From Veillonella infantium (GTDB taxonomy: Bacteria > Bacillota > Negativicutes > Veillonellales > Veillonellaceae): DNA of 64,000 nt. Location of the stretch: contig NZ_PPDD01000001.1 in assembly GCF_002959895.1 (NCBI RefSeq), positions 62,001 to 126,000 on the forward strand, in the 5' to 3' direction. The translations under genes were made by a program, and so were the position numbers. Below the pieces are notes generated by a model that worked only from the letters and a program-made list of their open reading frames with translations, searched no databases and was not told the origin of the DNA. Within the stretch, counting starts at the first letter, position 1. Every line of letters begins with the position of its first letter. Positions 7,165 to 16,065 of the stretch are shown here, in pieces.

Positions 7165-9933
7165 TTATTCTTCGATGACCTCGACGATGATGTCGTGATC
7201 TTCAGATAGTTTCTCTAATGTTTCTGCCAAAAGAGGATTGTGTCGTTCCTCTTCTGTCATATGCTCTGGATCCCATGCATATTCACGAGCAACCGTCACA
7301 CTATCGATAGGCGCAACTTCAATAGGTGGTTGTGAAAGCATTGCATGTTCATCACTTTGATAAGGGGTTCCCTGTTGCTGTTCGCCCCCATTAGACTTTG
7401 GGACAGCTTCCACCTCAATATGTGCACCGCTATCCATAGGGCGTTCTAAGACTTCCCCATCATCGCTAATAACAGTGACACTATCTAATGGATGTGGTGG
7501 CATATCATCTAGGGATGATACATAAGCTTCCTCCATATCGTCTACAGGTACATCGTCAAAGGAATGAACGGGAATATCATCGCCTTCAATAGAACCTGCT
7601 AGCGACTCGATAGGAATCTCACCATCAGGCACTTGTACCGTAGGACCGCCATCAAAGGATGTAATCGGCACATCTCCACTAGATGGTGAAGTTTCTGGTC
7701 CGGCCTCACTCGTATTAGCACCAGATGTGGCACTTATAGCAGCACCGCCCGTCTTCTTTGCTAAGAATGCTAATGCTGCAGCCTTTGCCGCATCTACCGC
7801 TCCGGAATCAGGCTTACTAGCCGTCGCTTCAGATGTAGGACCTCCAACCTGTGCAGTAGGTTGTTGAGCTTGTGACGCGCTACTAGCTTGAGCTCTATTA
7901 GCTCCTGCTGAGCTATTTCCCACTGAAGCATTATTAGTGCCTTGTGGGGCTGATGGATTTGTTAAATCCATTTGCGTTGGTTGACCTCCAGAGGTCTTCT
8001 GCACATCAACCATTGGTTCTGGTGGACGTTGCGGCGCTTTTACTTGGTGCTGCGTCGTACTGCCAGAGGCTTTTTTATAGTCTTTGTAAACTTGTGTAAG
8101 GGCATCAACGATTTCTACATGTACTGGATAGCCTAGCGTATAGGTGAAAGCATCTGCCGCTTCTGCCAAGTTTACTTCGTTGGTCATTACATTGAGGTGC
8201 AATGTATTTTTAAAGGCCATAACAGCCTTACTTTGGTCTACGTATACAAGTTGACCTTGGCCAATTACGGTAGAGGTCATATTGCGATTGCTGTCCTTCA
8301 AGTATTTAATGACATTAGACTGTACATTGCGATACTCTTGAGCAGACAAGATTTGATCACTAATGATAGCCTGTGTGCTAATGCCTTTTTTACCACGACC
8401 TTTGGCTTGATTTCTAGCAGGTCGTTGTGGGGCGTCTCCAATGCTTGGTGGTGGCGCCATCCCAACACCGCCCATCGGCGGAGGAGCCATGCCCACTCCA
8501 TTCATAGGAGGAGGTGTGCTACCAGGAGCTCCCAGCGGTGGAGGTGTCAAGCCTACATTAGTAGGCGGTGGCATCATTCCTACCCCACTTGGAGGTGGTA
8601 CTGTACCAACAGTAGCATTTTGCTCACTACTCATGGAAGCATTCTGTACAGCACCATTATCTACAGGAACAAAGCTATTGGCATAACCACTTGGCGGTCC
8701 AAAGGAATTAGCACCGTAAGCAGGTGCAGTTGCGACAGCTGGACCTCGCTGTTCTAATTGAGCCATGCGGTTCAATAAATCGTTCCGTTCAGACCGTTCT
8801 GCCGTTTCCAATGCATATACACGGTCTTCTAAGCTTTCATCAACAGAGCCTAATTTAGCACATAAAACGAGTAAGCCCATTTCGATGATGGTTCGTGGAT
8901 TATCCACCTGTTTTGCATCATTCATAATGGATTGTGCACTGCGAACATACTGATTAAGCTCATTAAAATCGATGCTTTCAGCTTGAGCTAAGAATTCATC
9001 CTTAAAGGCATCGTATACCTTGAGCTCGTCCGCATCAGGTGCTACCTTGCCTACAAGCAAGGCCCGCACGTGTTGGATGAGGGCTTCCATAATCTGCGTT
9101 GCATCACGACCTTCTGCTAAAGCATCGTGGATATAGGACAACAATTTAGGCCCATCCCCGTTGCGCAACGCATCAAGAAAATGAATAATCCATTCCTTAC
9201 TAACAAGACCGATCAGTTCTTCTACTACTTGCGGCGTAATAGAGCCTGTCGCCATACCGGCACATTGGTCTAAGATACTCAAGGCATCACGCAAACCACC
9301 GTCTGCATGAACAGCGATGAGCTGTGCTGCTGCAGGATCTAAGCCAAAGCCTTCCTTTTCTGCTACATAGGATAAACGTTGTGCAATATCGTCTGACGTA
9401 ATCCTTCTGAAGGTATAGCGCTGACAACGAGACACGATAGTAACAGGCAATTTTTCAATTTCTGTAGTAGCGAAGATAAACATAACGTGAGCCGGTGGCT
9501 CTTCGATAGTTTTTAAAAGCGCATTCCACGCCTCAGTTGTGAGCATGTGGGCTTCGTCGATGATGAATACCTTTTTACGGCCCTCAACAGGCATGAATTT
9601 GACGCTTTCACGAAGGGCACGCACCTCATCGATACCACGATTAGATGCGGCGTCGATTTCAAGAACGTCCATGGACTGGCCGCTCAAAATCGATTTACAA
9701 GCACTACACTCGTTACAAGGATGATCCGTTGGCCCATGCTCGCAGTTGATAGCGCGCGCGAAAATCTTGGCCATACTCGTCTTACCAGTCCCTCGCGGGC
9801 CGGCAAACAAATACGCATGAGCCACCTTATCCTCACGAATAGCGCGCATCAATGTATCCGATACCTGATGCTGACCAACCACATCGGTAAACGTCTGCGG
9901 ACGGTACTTACGATATAACGCAATATATGCCAT
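7165..9933 (-). CDS. dnaX: DNA polymerase III subunits gamma/tau
   Basis: The clamp-loader ATPase. The AAA+ core (1-370) shows Walker A GPRGTGKTS (45-53), zinc ligands C64, C73, C76 and C79, the DEAH box in VFIIDEAHML, and the arginine-finger region VSRCQRYTF. The protein is 922 residues, much longer than the usual 550-650. A run of PPP-Gly-Met repeats covers about 465-520, then a tau-like domain follows, then about 280 residues of Ser/Ala/Gln-rich and acidic low-complexity sequence ending EDHDIIVEVIEE. I see no convincing slippery site for a short gamma form. The gene follows ffs and leads the ybaB-recR-bofA unit. Confidence 0.96.
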   Translation of the reverse strand: MAYIALYRKYRPQTFTDVVGQHQVSDTLMRAIREDKVAHAYLFAGPRGTGKTSMAKIFARAINCEHGPTDHPCNECSACKSILSGQSMDVLEIDAASNRGIDEVRALRESVKFMPVEGRKKVFIIDEAHMLTTEAWNALLKTIEEPPAHVMFIFATTEIEKLPVTIVSRCQRYTFRRITSDDIAQRLSYVAEKEGFGLDPAAAQLIAVHADGGLRDALSILDQCAGMATGSITPQVVEELIGLVSKEWIIHFLDALRNGDGPKLLSYIHDALAEGRDATQIMEALIQHVRALLVGKVAPDADELKVYDAFKDEFLAQAESIDFNELNQYVRSAQSIMNDAKQVDNPRTIIEMGLLVLCAKLGSVDESLEDRVYALETAERSERNDLLNRMAQLEQRGPAVATAPAYGANSFGPPSGYANSFVPVDNGAVQNASMSSEQNATVGTVPPPSGVGMMPPPTNVGLTPPPLGAPGSTPPPMNGVGMAPPPMGGVGMAPPPSIGDAPQRPARNQAKGRGKKGISTQAIISDQILSAQEYRNVQSNVIKYLKDSNRNMTSTVIGQGQLVYVDQSKAVMAFKNTLHLNVMTNEVNLAEAADAFTYTLGYPVHVEIVDALTQVYKDYKKASGSTTQHQVKAPQRPPEPMVDVQKTSGGQPTQMDLTNPSAPQGTNNASVGNSSAGANRAQASSASQAQQPTAQVGGPTSEATASKPDSGAVDAAKAAALAFLAKKTGGAAISATSGANTSEAGPETSPSSGDVPITSFDGGPTVQVPDGEIPIESLAGSIEGDDIPVHSFDDVPVDDMEEAYVSSLDDMPPHPLDSVTVISDDGEVLERPMDSGAHIEVEAVPKSNGGEQQQGTPYQSDEHAMLSQPPIEVAPIDSVTVAREYAWDPEHMTEEERHNPLLAETLEKLSEDHDIIVEVIEE

Positions 9934-10056
9934 TGGAACACCCCCCTTTTCCGAAAATTACAATACTTTATTATACCATATTCACGGAAATCTTACTCAT
10001 TTTATAGAGTTCTATCATTAATTTATACAACCCATTTCCCTCTATCGATTAGACAT

Positions 10057-10080
10057 AAAAAAAGCGGCCCCACAGGCCGC
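10057..10080 (-). terminator. Terminator of the SRP RNA gene
   Basis: The stem GCGGCC/GGCCGC (10064-10069 with 10075-10080) is followed on the minus strand by a run of seven T residues. It sits immediately after the closing stem of the SRP RNA. Confidence 0.85.
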
Positions 10081-10081
10081 C

Positions 10082-10222
10082 TTGCAATATTCGATCACGA
10101 CAGCCCCCGGGTTCCCCGTGGCACATGAAGGTTACCGCTTAGTGCTGCTACCTCTCAGTCCTGACACGATTCACAGGCCCCCATTGCACGGGCCCGAGAA
10201 CTGCCATGATCCAATATTGCAA
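10082..10222 (-). ncRNA. ffs: Signal recognition particle RNA (small bacterial type)
   Basis: On the minus strand the two ends pair over about 20 bp (TTGCAATATTGGATCATGGC with its complement near 10082-10103), making a long rod. The apical domain IV at about 10142-10165 reads GTCAGGACTGAGAGGTAGCA followed by GC. This matches the Ffh-binding helix with its CAGG and AGCAGC internal-loop strands and a GAGA tetraloop. The RNA binds Ffh to deliver nascent membrane proteins. It has its own promoter and terminator. Location directly upstream of dnaX is common in Firmicutes. Ends are placed from the stem and the promoter, uncertain by a few bases. Confidence 0.9.
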
Positions 10223-10229
10223 TACAAAT

Positions 10230-10258
10230 ATTATACATGAAAATACCTCTATAGTCAA
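10230..10258 (-). promoter_or_regulatory. Sigma-70-type promoter of ffs
   Basis: On the minus strand, TTGACT (10253-10258) and a perfect TATAAT (10230-10235) are 17 bp apart and place the start at about 10222, the 5' end of the SRP RNA. The -35 box lies inside the gltB terminator hairpin. Confidence 0.75.
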
Positions 10259-10274
10259 AGCTATAGAGGTATTT
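10241..10274 (-). terminator. Hairpin terminator downstream of gltB
   Basis: Perfect 14-bp arms (10241-10254 and 10261-10274) with a 6-nt loop lie 40 bp after the gltB stop. Only a short T stretch follows, so efficiency is uncertain. The structure overlaps the ffs promoter. Confidence 0.65.
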
Positions 10275-10313
10275 CACATATCTTATCTAAAGAATATTCA
10301 GTTAGATTAGAAA

Positions 10314-13300
10314 TTATTTTGCATATTTTTCTTTGAATGCAGCTAATTGTGCTTCTTCCAAGGATAAACCTTGTTCTTTATAGCGTTCAATAGCAGCGTG
10401 CATTTCTTCGTATGCTACAGGTACAACTTTTGTAAATCTGTTTACAAAGTTATTCCAGTTTTCAAGGATGTGCCGGCCTTTAGCGGAGTTAGTATGCAAT
10501 ACGTGTTGTTCTACTAATTCTTTAATCCGTTTAAGGTCATCATTGTTAGCAAGGCGTAATTCTACAAGGCCTGTATTTACATAGCGTTCATCGCAATCGA
10601 GGATGTATGCATAGCCACCGGACATGCCTGCTGCAAAGTTACGGCCGATTTTACCGAGTACAAGAACTTCGCCACCAGTCATGTATTCACAACCATGGTC
10701 GCCTAAGCCTTCAACAACAGCAGTGATACCACTGTTACGAACGGCGAAACGTTCACCAGCTACACCGTTGATATAGGATGTACCAGATGTAGCACCATAG
10801 AAGGCAACGTTACCGATAAGGATGTTTTCGTCCGCTTCGAAAATAGATTTCTTAGGCGGATATACAGTGATTGTACCACCGGACAAACCTTTACCGAGGT
10901 AATCGTTCGCATCCCCTTCAAGTTCTAATGTCATGCCTTTAGGAATGAAAGCACCGAAGGATTGGCCTGCAGAACCTTCAAAGTTCAACTTGATTGTGTT
11001 ATCTGGCAAGCCGCTTTCACCATAACGACGTGTCACCTCAGAACCAACCAAGGTACCTACAACACGGTTAATATTGTTGATAGCCAATTTAGCGCGAATA
11101 GGTTTTTGGTCCTCAATGGCAGGACGGCACATACGCAAGAGCTTGGACATATCCAATGTGCGTTCCAATTCATGATCTTGGTCAATCATGTGCATATGAC
11201 CTACAGATGCATCGATGTATGGGTGGAATAATACGCGTTTAAGGTCAACGCGAGACAATTTGAAGTTATCGTCTTGAGATTTTTGACGAACAAGGTCGAT
11301 ACGACCTACAAGTTCAGCTACGGAGCGAATTCCTAAGCGAGCCATAATTTCACGCAACTCACGAGCGATGAAGATCATTAAGTTTTCTACGTACTCAGGT
11401 TTACCTGTGAAACGAGCACGCAATTTTTCATCTTGTGTCGCTACGCCATAAGGACATGTGTTGAGGTTACATACACGAGCCATTTTACAGCCTACAGCAA
11501 CGAGTGGCAATGTACCAAAACCAAATAACTCAGCGCCAAGCATAGCAGCAACAGCTACGTCGAAACCAGTCATTAACTTGGAGTCTACTTCCAATTTAAC
11601 GCGGTCACGCAATCTGTTGAGCATCAATGTTTGATGTGTTTCGGACAAGCCTAATTCCCAAGGCACACCAGCGTGTTTTACAGATGTACGGCCTGCCGCA
11701 CCTGTACCACCATCGTAACCAGAGATTAAGATATTATCTGCTTTTGCTTTTGCCACACCAGCAGCGATAGTACCAACGCCAGCTTCAGATGTTAATTTAA
11801 CGGAAATACGAGCATCTTTGTTAACGCATTTCAAATCGTAAATCAACTCAGCCAAGTCTTCGATGGAGTAAATATCATGATGTGGTGGTGGAGATACAAG
11901 TTCAACCCCTGGAGTGGAGTGACGAGCTTTCCCGATTTCAGGATATACTTTCTTACCTGGTAATTGACCACCTTCGCCTGGTTTAGCACCTTGAGCACAT
12001 TTAATTTGCAATTCTTTTGCGTGGATGAGGTAGTTCGCAGTTACACCGAAACGACCAGAGGCGATCTGTTTTACTTCGGAGTTCATGCTGTCCCCATTTG
12101 GCAATGGTTTGAAGCGAGCTACATCTTCGCCACCTTCACCAGAGTTAGATGTGGAACCAAGACGGTTCATTGCGATAGCAATCGTTTCATGAGCTTCTTT
12201 ACTGATGGCACCATAACTCATAGCACCCGCTTTAAAGCGTTTTACGATGGATTCTTCAGGTTCAACCTCTTCGATAGGAATACCGCCGCCTACTGGGTAG
12301 TTCAATTCCATTAAGGAACGCAATGTTACGTGATAATCGTTGCGAATCGCTTTAGAGTATTCTTTATATTTTGCGTAATCACCGTTGATAAGGGATTCTT
12401 GTAAAAGATCAATTGTTTTAGGGTTGAACAAATGCTCTTCCCCATCTTTTACAGGGCCATACCAACCACCTGGTTCAAGCACAGATTCGTCGGATTTGAA
12501 AGCACGGTCATAACGAGCCAACGCTTCATTGGCAACGCCTACAAGACCAATACCGCCAATACGAGTTGGTGTATTTACAAAGAACTTATTAATAAAGTTG
12601 GTATTCAAGCCCAAAGCTTCGAAGATTTGTGCACCATGGTAGGAACGAACTGTGGAGATGCCCATTTTGGACATAACTTTCATAATACCGCCTACAGCTG
12701 CTTTAATGTAGTTCTTTTCTGCTTGTTCAGGTGTAATATCACCAAGACGTTTGCGAGCTTGTAAATCGCGTACAGTTTCAAGAGCCAAGTAAGGGTTGAT
12801 AGCTGTTACACCATAACCGATCAATGTACAGAAATGATGTACTTCGCGAGGCTCACCAGATTCGAGGATAAGACCAATTTCTGTGCGCAATACTTTTCTA
12901 ATTAAGTGATTATGAACAGCTGCTACAGCTAACAACGCTGGAATTGGTGCATGATTTTCATCAACTCCACGGTCAGATAAAATCAATACATTTTGCTCTG
13001 TACGTGCTGCTTCTTCTGCTTTTTCGCACAATTCATTCAATGCATCACGCAAGCCATCCGCACCCTTAGTTGGGTCGAAGAGGATTGGCAATGTAACAGA
13101 CTTCATACGACGGCAATCAAGAGCCTTGATGGACGCCAATTCTTGGTTAGTAAGGATTGGTGTACGCATAGACAATGCATAGGTACCAGCTTTGTTAGGG
13201 TCTGTTAAGTTACCAGAGTTACCAAGCATAACGCGTGTAGATGTAACCATTTCCTCACGAATGGAGTCGATTGGAGGATTTGTTACTTGCGCGAACATTT

Positions 13301-14897
13301 GCTTGAAGTAGCTGTATAACAATTGTGGTTTATCGGACAAGATAGCAAGTGGAGCATCGGCACCCATTGCACCTACAGGGTCTTTACCATCTTTTGCCAT
13401 AGGTACGATCATACGTACAAGGTCTTCTTGAGTATAACCAAAGGCTTGTTGCTTTTTGAACAAATCTTCTACTTTTGGAATATCACTTTCATCAGCTTGA
13501 GTAATTTCAGACAAGTGGATAACATGTTCTTTTACCCATTCATCATATGGCAATTCAGTAGCAACGCGTTGTTTGATTTCTTCGTCGGAAATAATGCGTT
13601 GTTCCTCTGTATCGATGAGAAGCATTTTGCCTGGTTCCAAACGACCTTTAGCACGAATATTTTCAGCGTTTTCGTTTACTACACCCACTTCGGATGCCAT
13701 GATAACGCGATCATCAGTTGTTACATAGTAACGAGCAGGACGCAAACCATTACGGTCAAGTACGCCACCGATAACAGTACCATCAGTGAAGCCCATTGCA
13801 GCTGGACCATCCCATGGTTCCATCATGAAGCTATTGAACTCATAGAAGTCATGTTTTTCTTGGCTCATGAGATTATTGCGTTCCCAAGGTTCAGGAATCA
13901 TCATCATAATAGCATGAGGCAAGGAACGACCTGTCATGTGCAAGAATTCCAAAGTATTGTCGAACATAGCGGAGTCAGAACCGCTGTCATCTACTACAGG
14001 GAATACTTTTTTAATATCTGGGAATAATGGAGATTCTGCCTTACCTTCACGAGCATTGATCCAGTTTACGTTACCACGGATTGTATTGATTTCACCATTA
14101 TGCACTAAGAAACGGTTAGGATGCGCCCGAGCCCAGCTTGGGAATGTATTCGTACTGAAACGGGAGTGAACCATAGCCAATGCAGATGTAAAGTCAAGGT
14201 CACTCAAATCAAGGTAGAAGTCACGCAATTGACCAGGTGTTAACATACCTTTATATACAATTGTTTTAGAGGACAAAGATGCGATATAGAAGTCGCTAGA
14301 TAATTCTTTGCTCAATGGAATGATGCGTTTTTCCGCTAATTTACGAATGACATATAATTTGCGTTCGAACTCTTTGTTATTTGTAATATCTGGGCCTTTA
14401 CCGATGAGGATTTGAATCATCCATGGACGAATGGCCGCAGCTTCATGACCAACTTTAGTACCATCAACTGGCACTTCGCGCCAACCGAGAACAACTTGCC
14501 CCTCTTCGCGTACAACCTCTTCGAAAATGCGTTTTTGCTCGTTACGGAGGCTTTCATATTTGTGGGCGAATACCATACCTACGCCGTACTCTCCAGCTGC
14601 AGGTAGATTGATACCAAGCACTTCGCATTCGCGTTTAAAGAACTCATGAGGAATTTGTACCAAAATACCGGCACCATCCCCTGTGTCTTTATCGGCACCT
14701 GCACCACCACGGTGCTCAAGGCGCTCTAAAATGCGCAAGCCATCATCGATAATATCATGGGATTTTTTCCCCTTAATATTAACAACAAAGCCCATACCGC
14801 ACGCATCCTTTTCAAATTGGCTGCTGTACATACCATTGGCTTCTAGTCTAGCTTGATCTAGACGTTGTTGCTCAATTGTGCTCTGATTCATATCCAT
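10314..14897 (-). CDS. gltB: Glutamate synthase, large (alpha) subunit
   Basis: About 1,527 residues, normal for the NADPH- or ferredoxin-linked large subunit. Glutamine is hydrolysed in the N-terminal class II amidotransferase domain, whose catalytic Cys follows EKDA (CGMGFV). The central and FMN-binding domains make glutamate from 2-oxoglutarate. The 3Fe-4S cysteines appear in CKMARVCNLNTC, and a GXGXG-rich beta-helix domain ends the protein. I start at the ATG at 14895-14897: AAGGAG lies 8 nt upstream, whereas the possible GTG three codons earlier overlaps that site. No gltD small subunit is adjacent, so the electron-donor partner must be encoded elsewhere or be ferredoxin. Confidence 0.95.
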   Translation of the reverse strand: MDMNQSTIEQQRLDQARLEANGMYSSQFEKDACGMGFVVNIKGKKSHDIIDDGLRILERLEHRGGAGADKDTGDGAGILVQIPHEFFKRECEVLGINLPAAGEYGVGMVFAHKYESLRNEQKRIFEEVVREEGQVVLGWREVPVDGTKVGHEAAAIRPWMIQILIGKGPDITNNKEFERKLYVIRKLAEKRIIPLSKELSSDFYIASLSSKTIVYKGMLTPGQLRDFYLDLSDLDFTSALAMVHSRFSTNTFPSWARAHPNRFLVHNGEINTIRGNVNWINAREGKAESPLFPDIKKVFPVVDDSGSDSAMFDNTLEFLHMTGRSLPHAIMMMIPEPWERNNLMSQEKHDFYEFNSFMMEPWDGPAAMGFTDGTVIGGVLDRNGLRPARYYVTTDDRVIMASEVGVVNENAENIRAKGRLEPGKMLLIDTEEQRIISDEEIKQRVATELPYDEWVKEHVIHLSEITQADESDIPKVEDLFKKQQAFGYTQEDLVRMIVPMAKDGKDPVGAMGADAPLAILSDKPQLLYSYFKQMFAQVTNPPIDSIREEMVTSTRVMLGNSGNLTDPNKAGTYALSMRTPILTNQELASIKALDCRRMKSVTLPILFDPTKGADGLRDALNELCEKAEEAARTEQNVLILSDRGVDENHAPIPALLAVAAVHNHLIRKVLRTEIGLILESGEPREVHHFCTLIGYGVTAINPYLALETVRDLQARKRLGDITPEQAEKNYIKAAVGGIMKVMSKMGISTVRSYHGAQIFEALGLNTNFINKFFVNTPTRIGGIGLVGVANEALARYDRAFKSDESVLEPGGWYGPVKDGEEHLFNPKTIDLLQESLINGDYAKYKEYSKAIRNDYHVTLRSLMELNYPVGGGIPIEEVEPEESIVKRFKAGAMSYGAISKEAHETIAIAMNRLGSTSNSGEGGEDVARFKPLPNGDSMNSEVKQIASGRFGVTANYLIHAKELQIKCAQGAKPGEGGQLPGKKVYPEIGKARHSTPGVELVSPPPHHDIYSIEDLAELIYDLKCVNKDARISVKLTSEAGVGTIAAGVAKAKADNILISGYDGGTGAAGRTSVKHAGVPWELGLSETHQTLMLNRLRDRVKLEVDSKLMTGFDVAVAAMLGAELFGFGTLPLVAVGCKMARVCNLNTCPYGVATQDEKLRARFTGKPEYVENLMIFIARELREIMARLGIRSVAELVGRIDLVRQKSQDDNFKLSRVDLKRVLFHPYIDASVGHMHMIDQDHELERTLDMSKLLRMCRPAIEDQKPIRAKLAINNINRVVGTLVGSEVTRRYGESGLPDNTIKLNFEGSAGQSFGAFIPKGMTLELEGDANDYLGKGLSGGTITVYPPKKSIFEADENILIGNVAFYGATSGTSYINGVAGERFAVRNSGITAVVEGLGDHGCEYMTGGEVLVLGKIGRNFAAGMSGGYAYILDCDERYVNTGLVELRLANNDDLKRIKELVEQHVLHTNSAKGRHILENWNNFVNRFTKVVPVAYEEMHAAIERYKEQGLSLEEAQLAAFKEKYAK

Positions 14898-14928
14898 AAC
14901 GTGCACTCCTTCATATCACTTGATCATC

Positions 14929-14962
14929 CCAAGCGCAGCGGCATCGTTCCGTTCGGGCTTGG
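14929..14962 (-). promoter_or_regulatory. Possible structured leader of gltB mRNA
   Basis: CCAAGC (14957-14962 on the minus strand) pairs with GCTTGG (14929-14934) around a GC-rich loop that itself holds CCGAACGG. It lies about 30 nt before the gltB start in otherwise AT-rich DNA. It does not match a riboswitch class I know. A regulatory role is a guess. Confidence 0.3.
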
Positions 14963-15119
14963 TGAAAGTATAAACTATAAACTACCTCTAAAGAATCCAT
15001 TCTGTAGTGATATTATCGGCTGTGACCGTCCATAACCTCATCTAAGTTTTAAATTCTATAGAATTTTTGTCTATACATAGTATACTCCTGTCCACTGTGA
15101 ATTGAAAATATAAAAAAAA

Positions 15120-15150
15120 CATAGTCTATGACTTTAAGTCATAGACTATG
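15120..15150 (-). terminator. Terminator after the second rluA-type gene
   Basis: A 15-bp near-perfect palindrome (15120-15134 and 15136-15150) is followed on the minus strand by eight T residues, 45 bp after the stop of the pseudouridine synthase gene. Confidence 0.85.
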
Positions 15151-15194
15151 CATTTTTATCACTATTGTTTTTTGTATACACAAATACACAATCA

Positions 15195-16064
15195 CTACTT
15201 CTCACGACCAAAGTTGTCCCCTACTTCACAGGTTACAGTAATAGCCTCGTCCTTACCATAGGGTACAAAGGTGATTTCTGACGCATGTAAGCATTGACGT
15301 GTATAGGGTTTATTGCGTGTCCCATACATGGCATCTCCCACAATAGGATGACCAATGTGTTCCATGTGCACACGGATTTGATGTGTTCTGCCGGTTAATA
15401 ATTTGAACTTCAATAGCGTATGTTTGACTTCGTGACCAAGAACGGTATATTCCGTTTGAGCTGGTTGACCAAATTCATCGATGACACGGCGATTATCAAA
15501 TACTGGATCAACACCAATAGGTTCATCAACTACGCCATCTTCGTTAATACAGCCTTCTACTAAGCCTGTGTAGATACGGTCGATACGACCAGCTTGCAAT
15601 TCATCAGTGTAATATTGCTGAGCTTCCTTTGTTTTACCAAATAGAATACAACCAGATGTGTCTCGGTCAAGACGATGTACAGGGCGCACCTTGTGAACTA
15701 CACCTTTTTTCGCATAATATCCAGCCACATAGTTACTCAATGTACCAGATTTAGTTTGCCCTGCAGGATGAACAAGCATGAATGGAGGTTTATTAACTAC
15801 TAGGGTATGCGCATCTTCATAGAGAACAGTAATCGTCCCTTTTTCTACATCGACACCATAGTCTTTATCCTGTGGTAATACCAAAGTTAATACATCACCC
15901 TTTTTGAGGGAACGCTGGGAATGGGCTACACGGCTATTTACTTTCACCCGTTTCTTGCGGAACATCATTTGAATATCTCGAGAGGATAATGAAAAGCGTT
16001 CCTTTACATATTTAGAGACCGTCAATTCTGTTGGTTCTTTCACGGTATACGTTTTCCAGCTCAT
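15195..16064 (-). CDS. RluA/RluD-family pseudouridine synthase
   Basis: 289 residues from the chosen ATG (MSWKTYTV). An upstream extension would lie wholly inside the preceding gene, and the stop of that gene and this start are separated by one base (TAATATG). The N-terminal S4 domain covers about 12-70 (SSRDIQMMFRKKRVKVNSR). The catalytic domain has VNKPPFMLVHP, the active-site HRLDRDTSG and the GRTHQIRVHMEHIGHPIVGD end motifs. It modifies uridines in structured RNA; the target is unknown. It forms a two-gene unit with the acetyltransferase upstream and, unlike the first rluA gene, has no insert. Confidence 0.9.
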   Translation of the reverse strand: MSWKTYTVKEPTELTVSKYVKERFSLSSRDIQMMFRKKRVKVNSRVAHSQRSLKKGDVLTLVLPQDKDYGVDVEKGTITVLYEDAHTLVVNKPPFMLVHPAGQTKSGTLSNYVAGYYAKKGVVHKVRPVHRLDRDTSGCILFGKTKEAQQYYTDELQAGRIDRIYTGLVEGCINEDGVVDEPIGVDPVFDNRRVIDEFGQPAQTEYTVLGHEVKHTLLKFKLLTGRTHQIRVHMEHIGHPIVGDAMYGTRNKPYTRQCLHASEITFVPYGKDEAITVTCEVGDNFGREK

Positions 16065-16065
16065 A

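Noticed and set aside
8298..8501. Possible programmed frameshift product in dnaX around a run of six A (GGTAAAAAAGGC)
   Set aside because: In the reading frame the codons are GGT AAA AAA GGC, so the A AAA AAG slippery heptamer is out of phase, and I see no flanking stem or early stop that would give a gamma-like product.
13323..14027. Long open frame opposite gltB
   Set aside because: Cys/Phe/His-rich shadow of a conserved gene with no ribosome-binding site.
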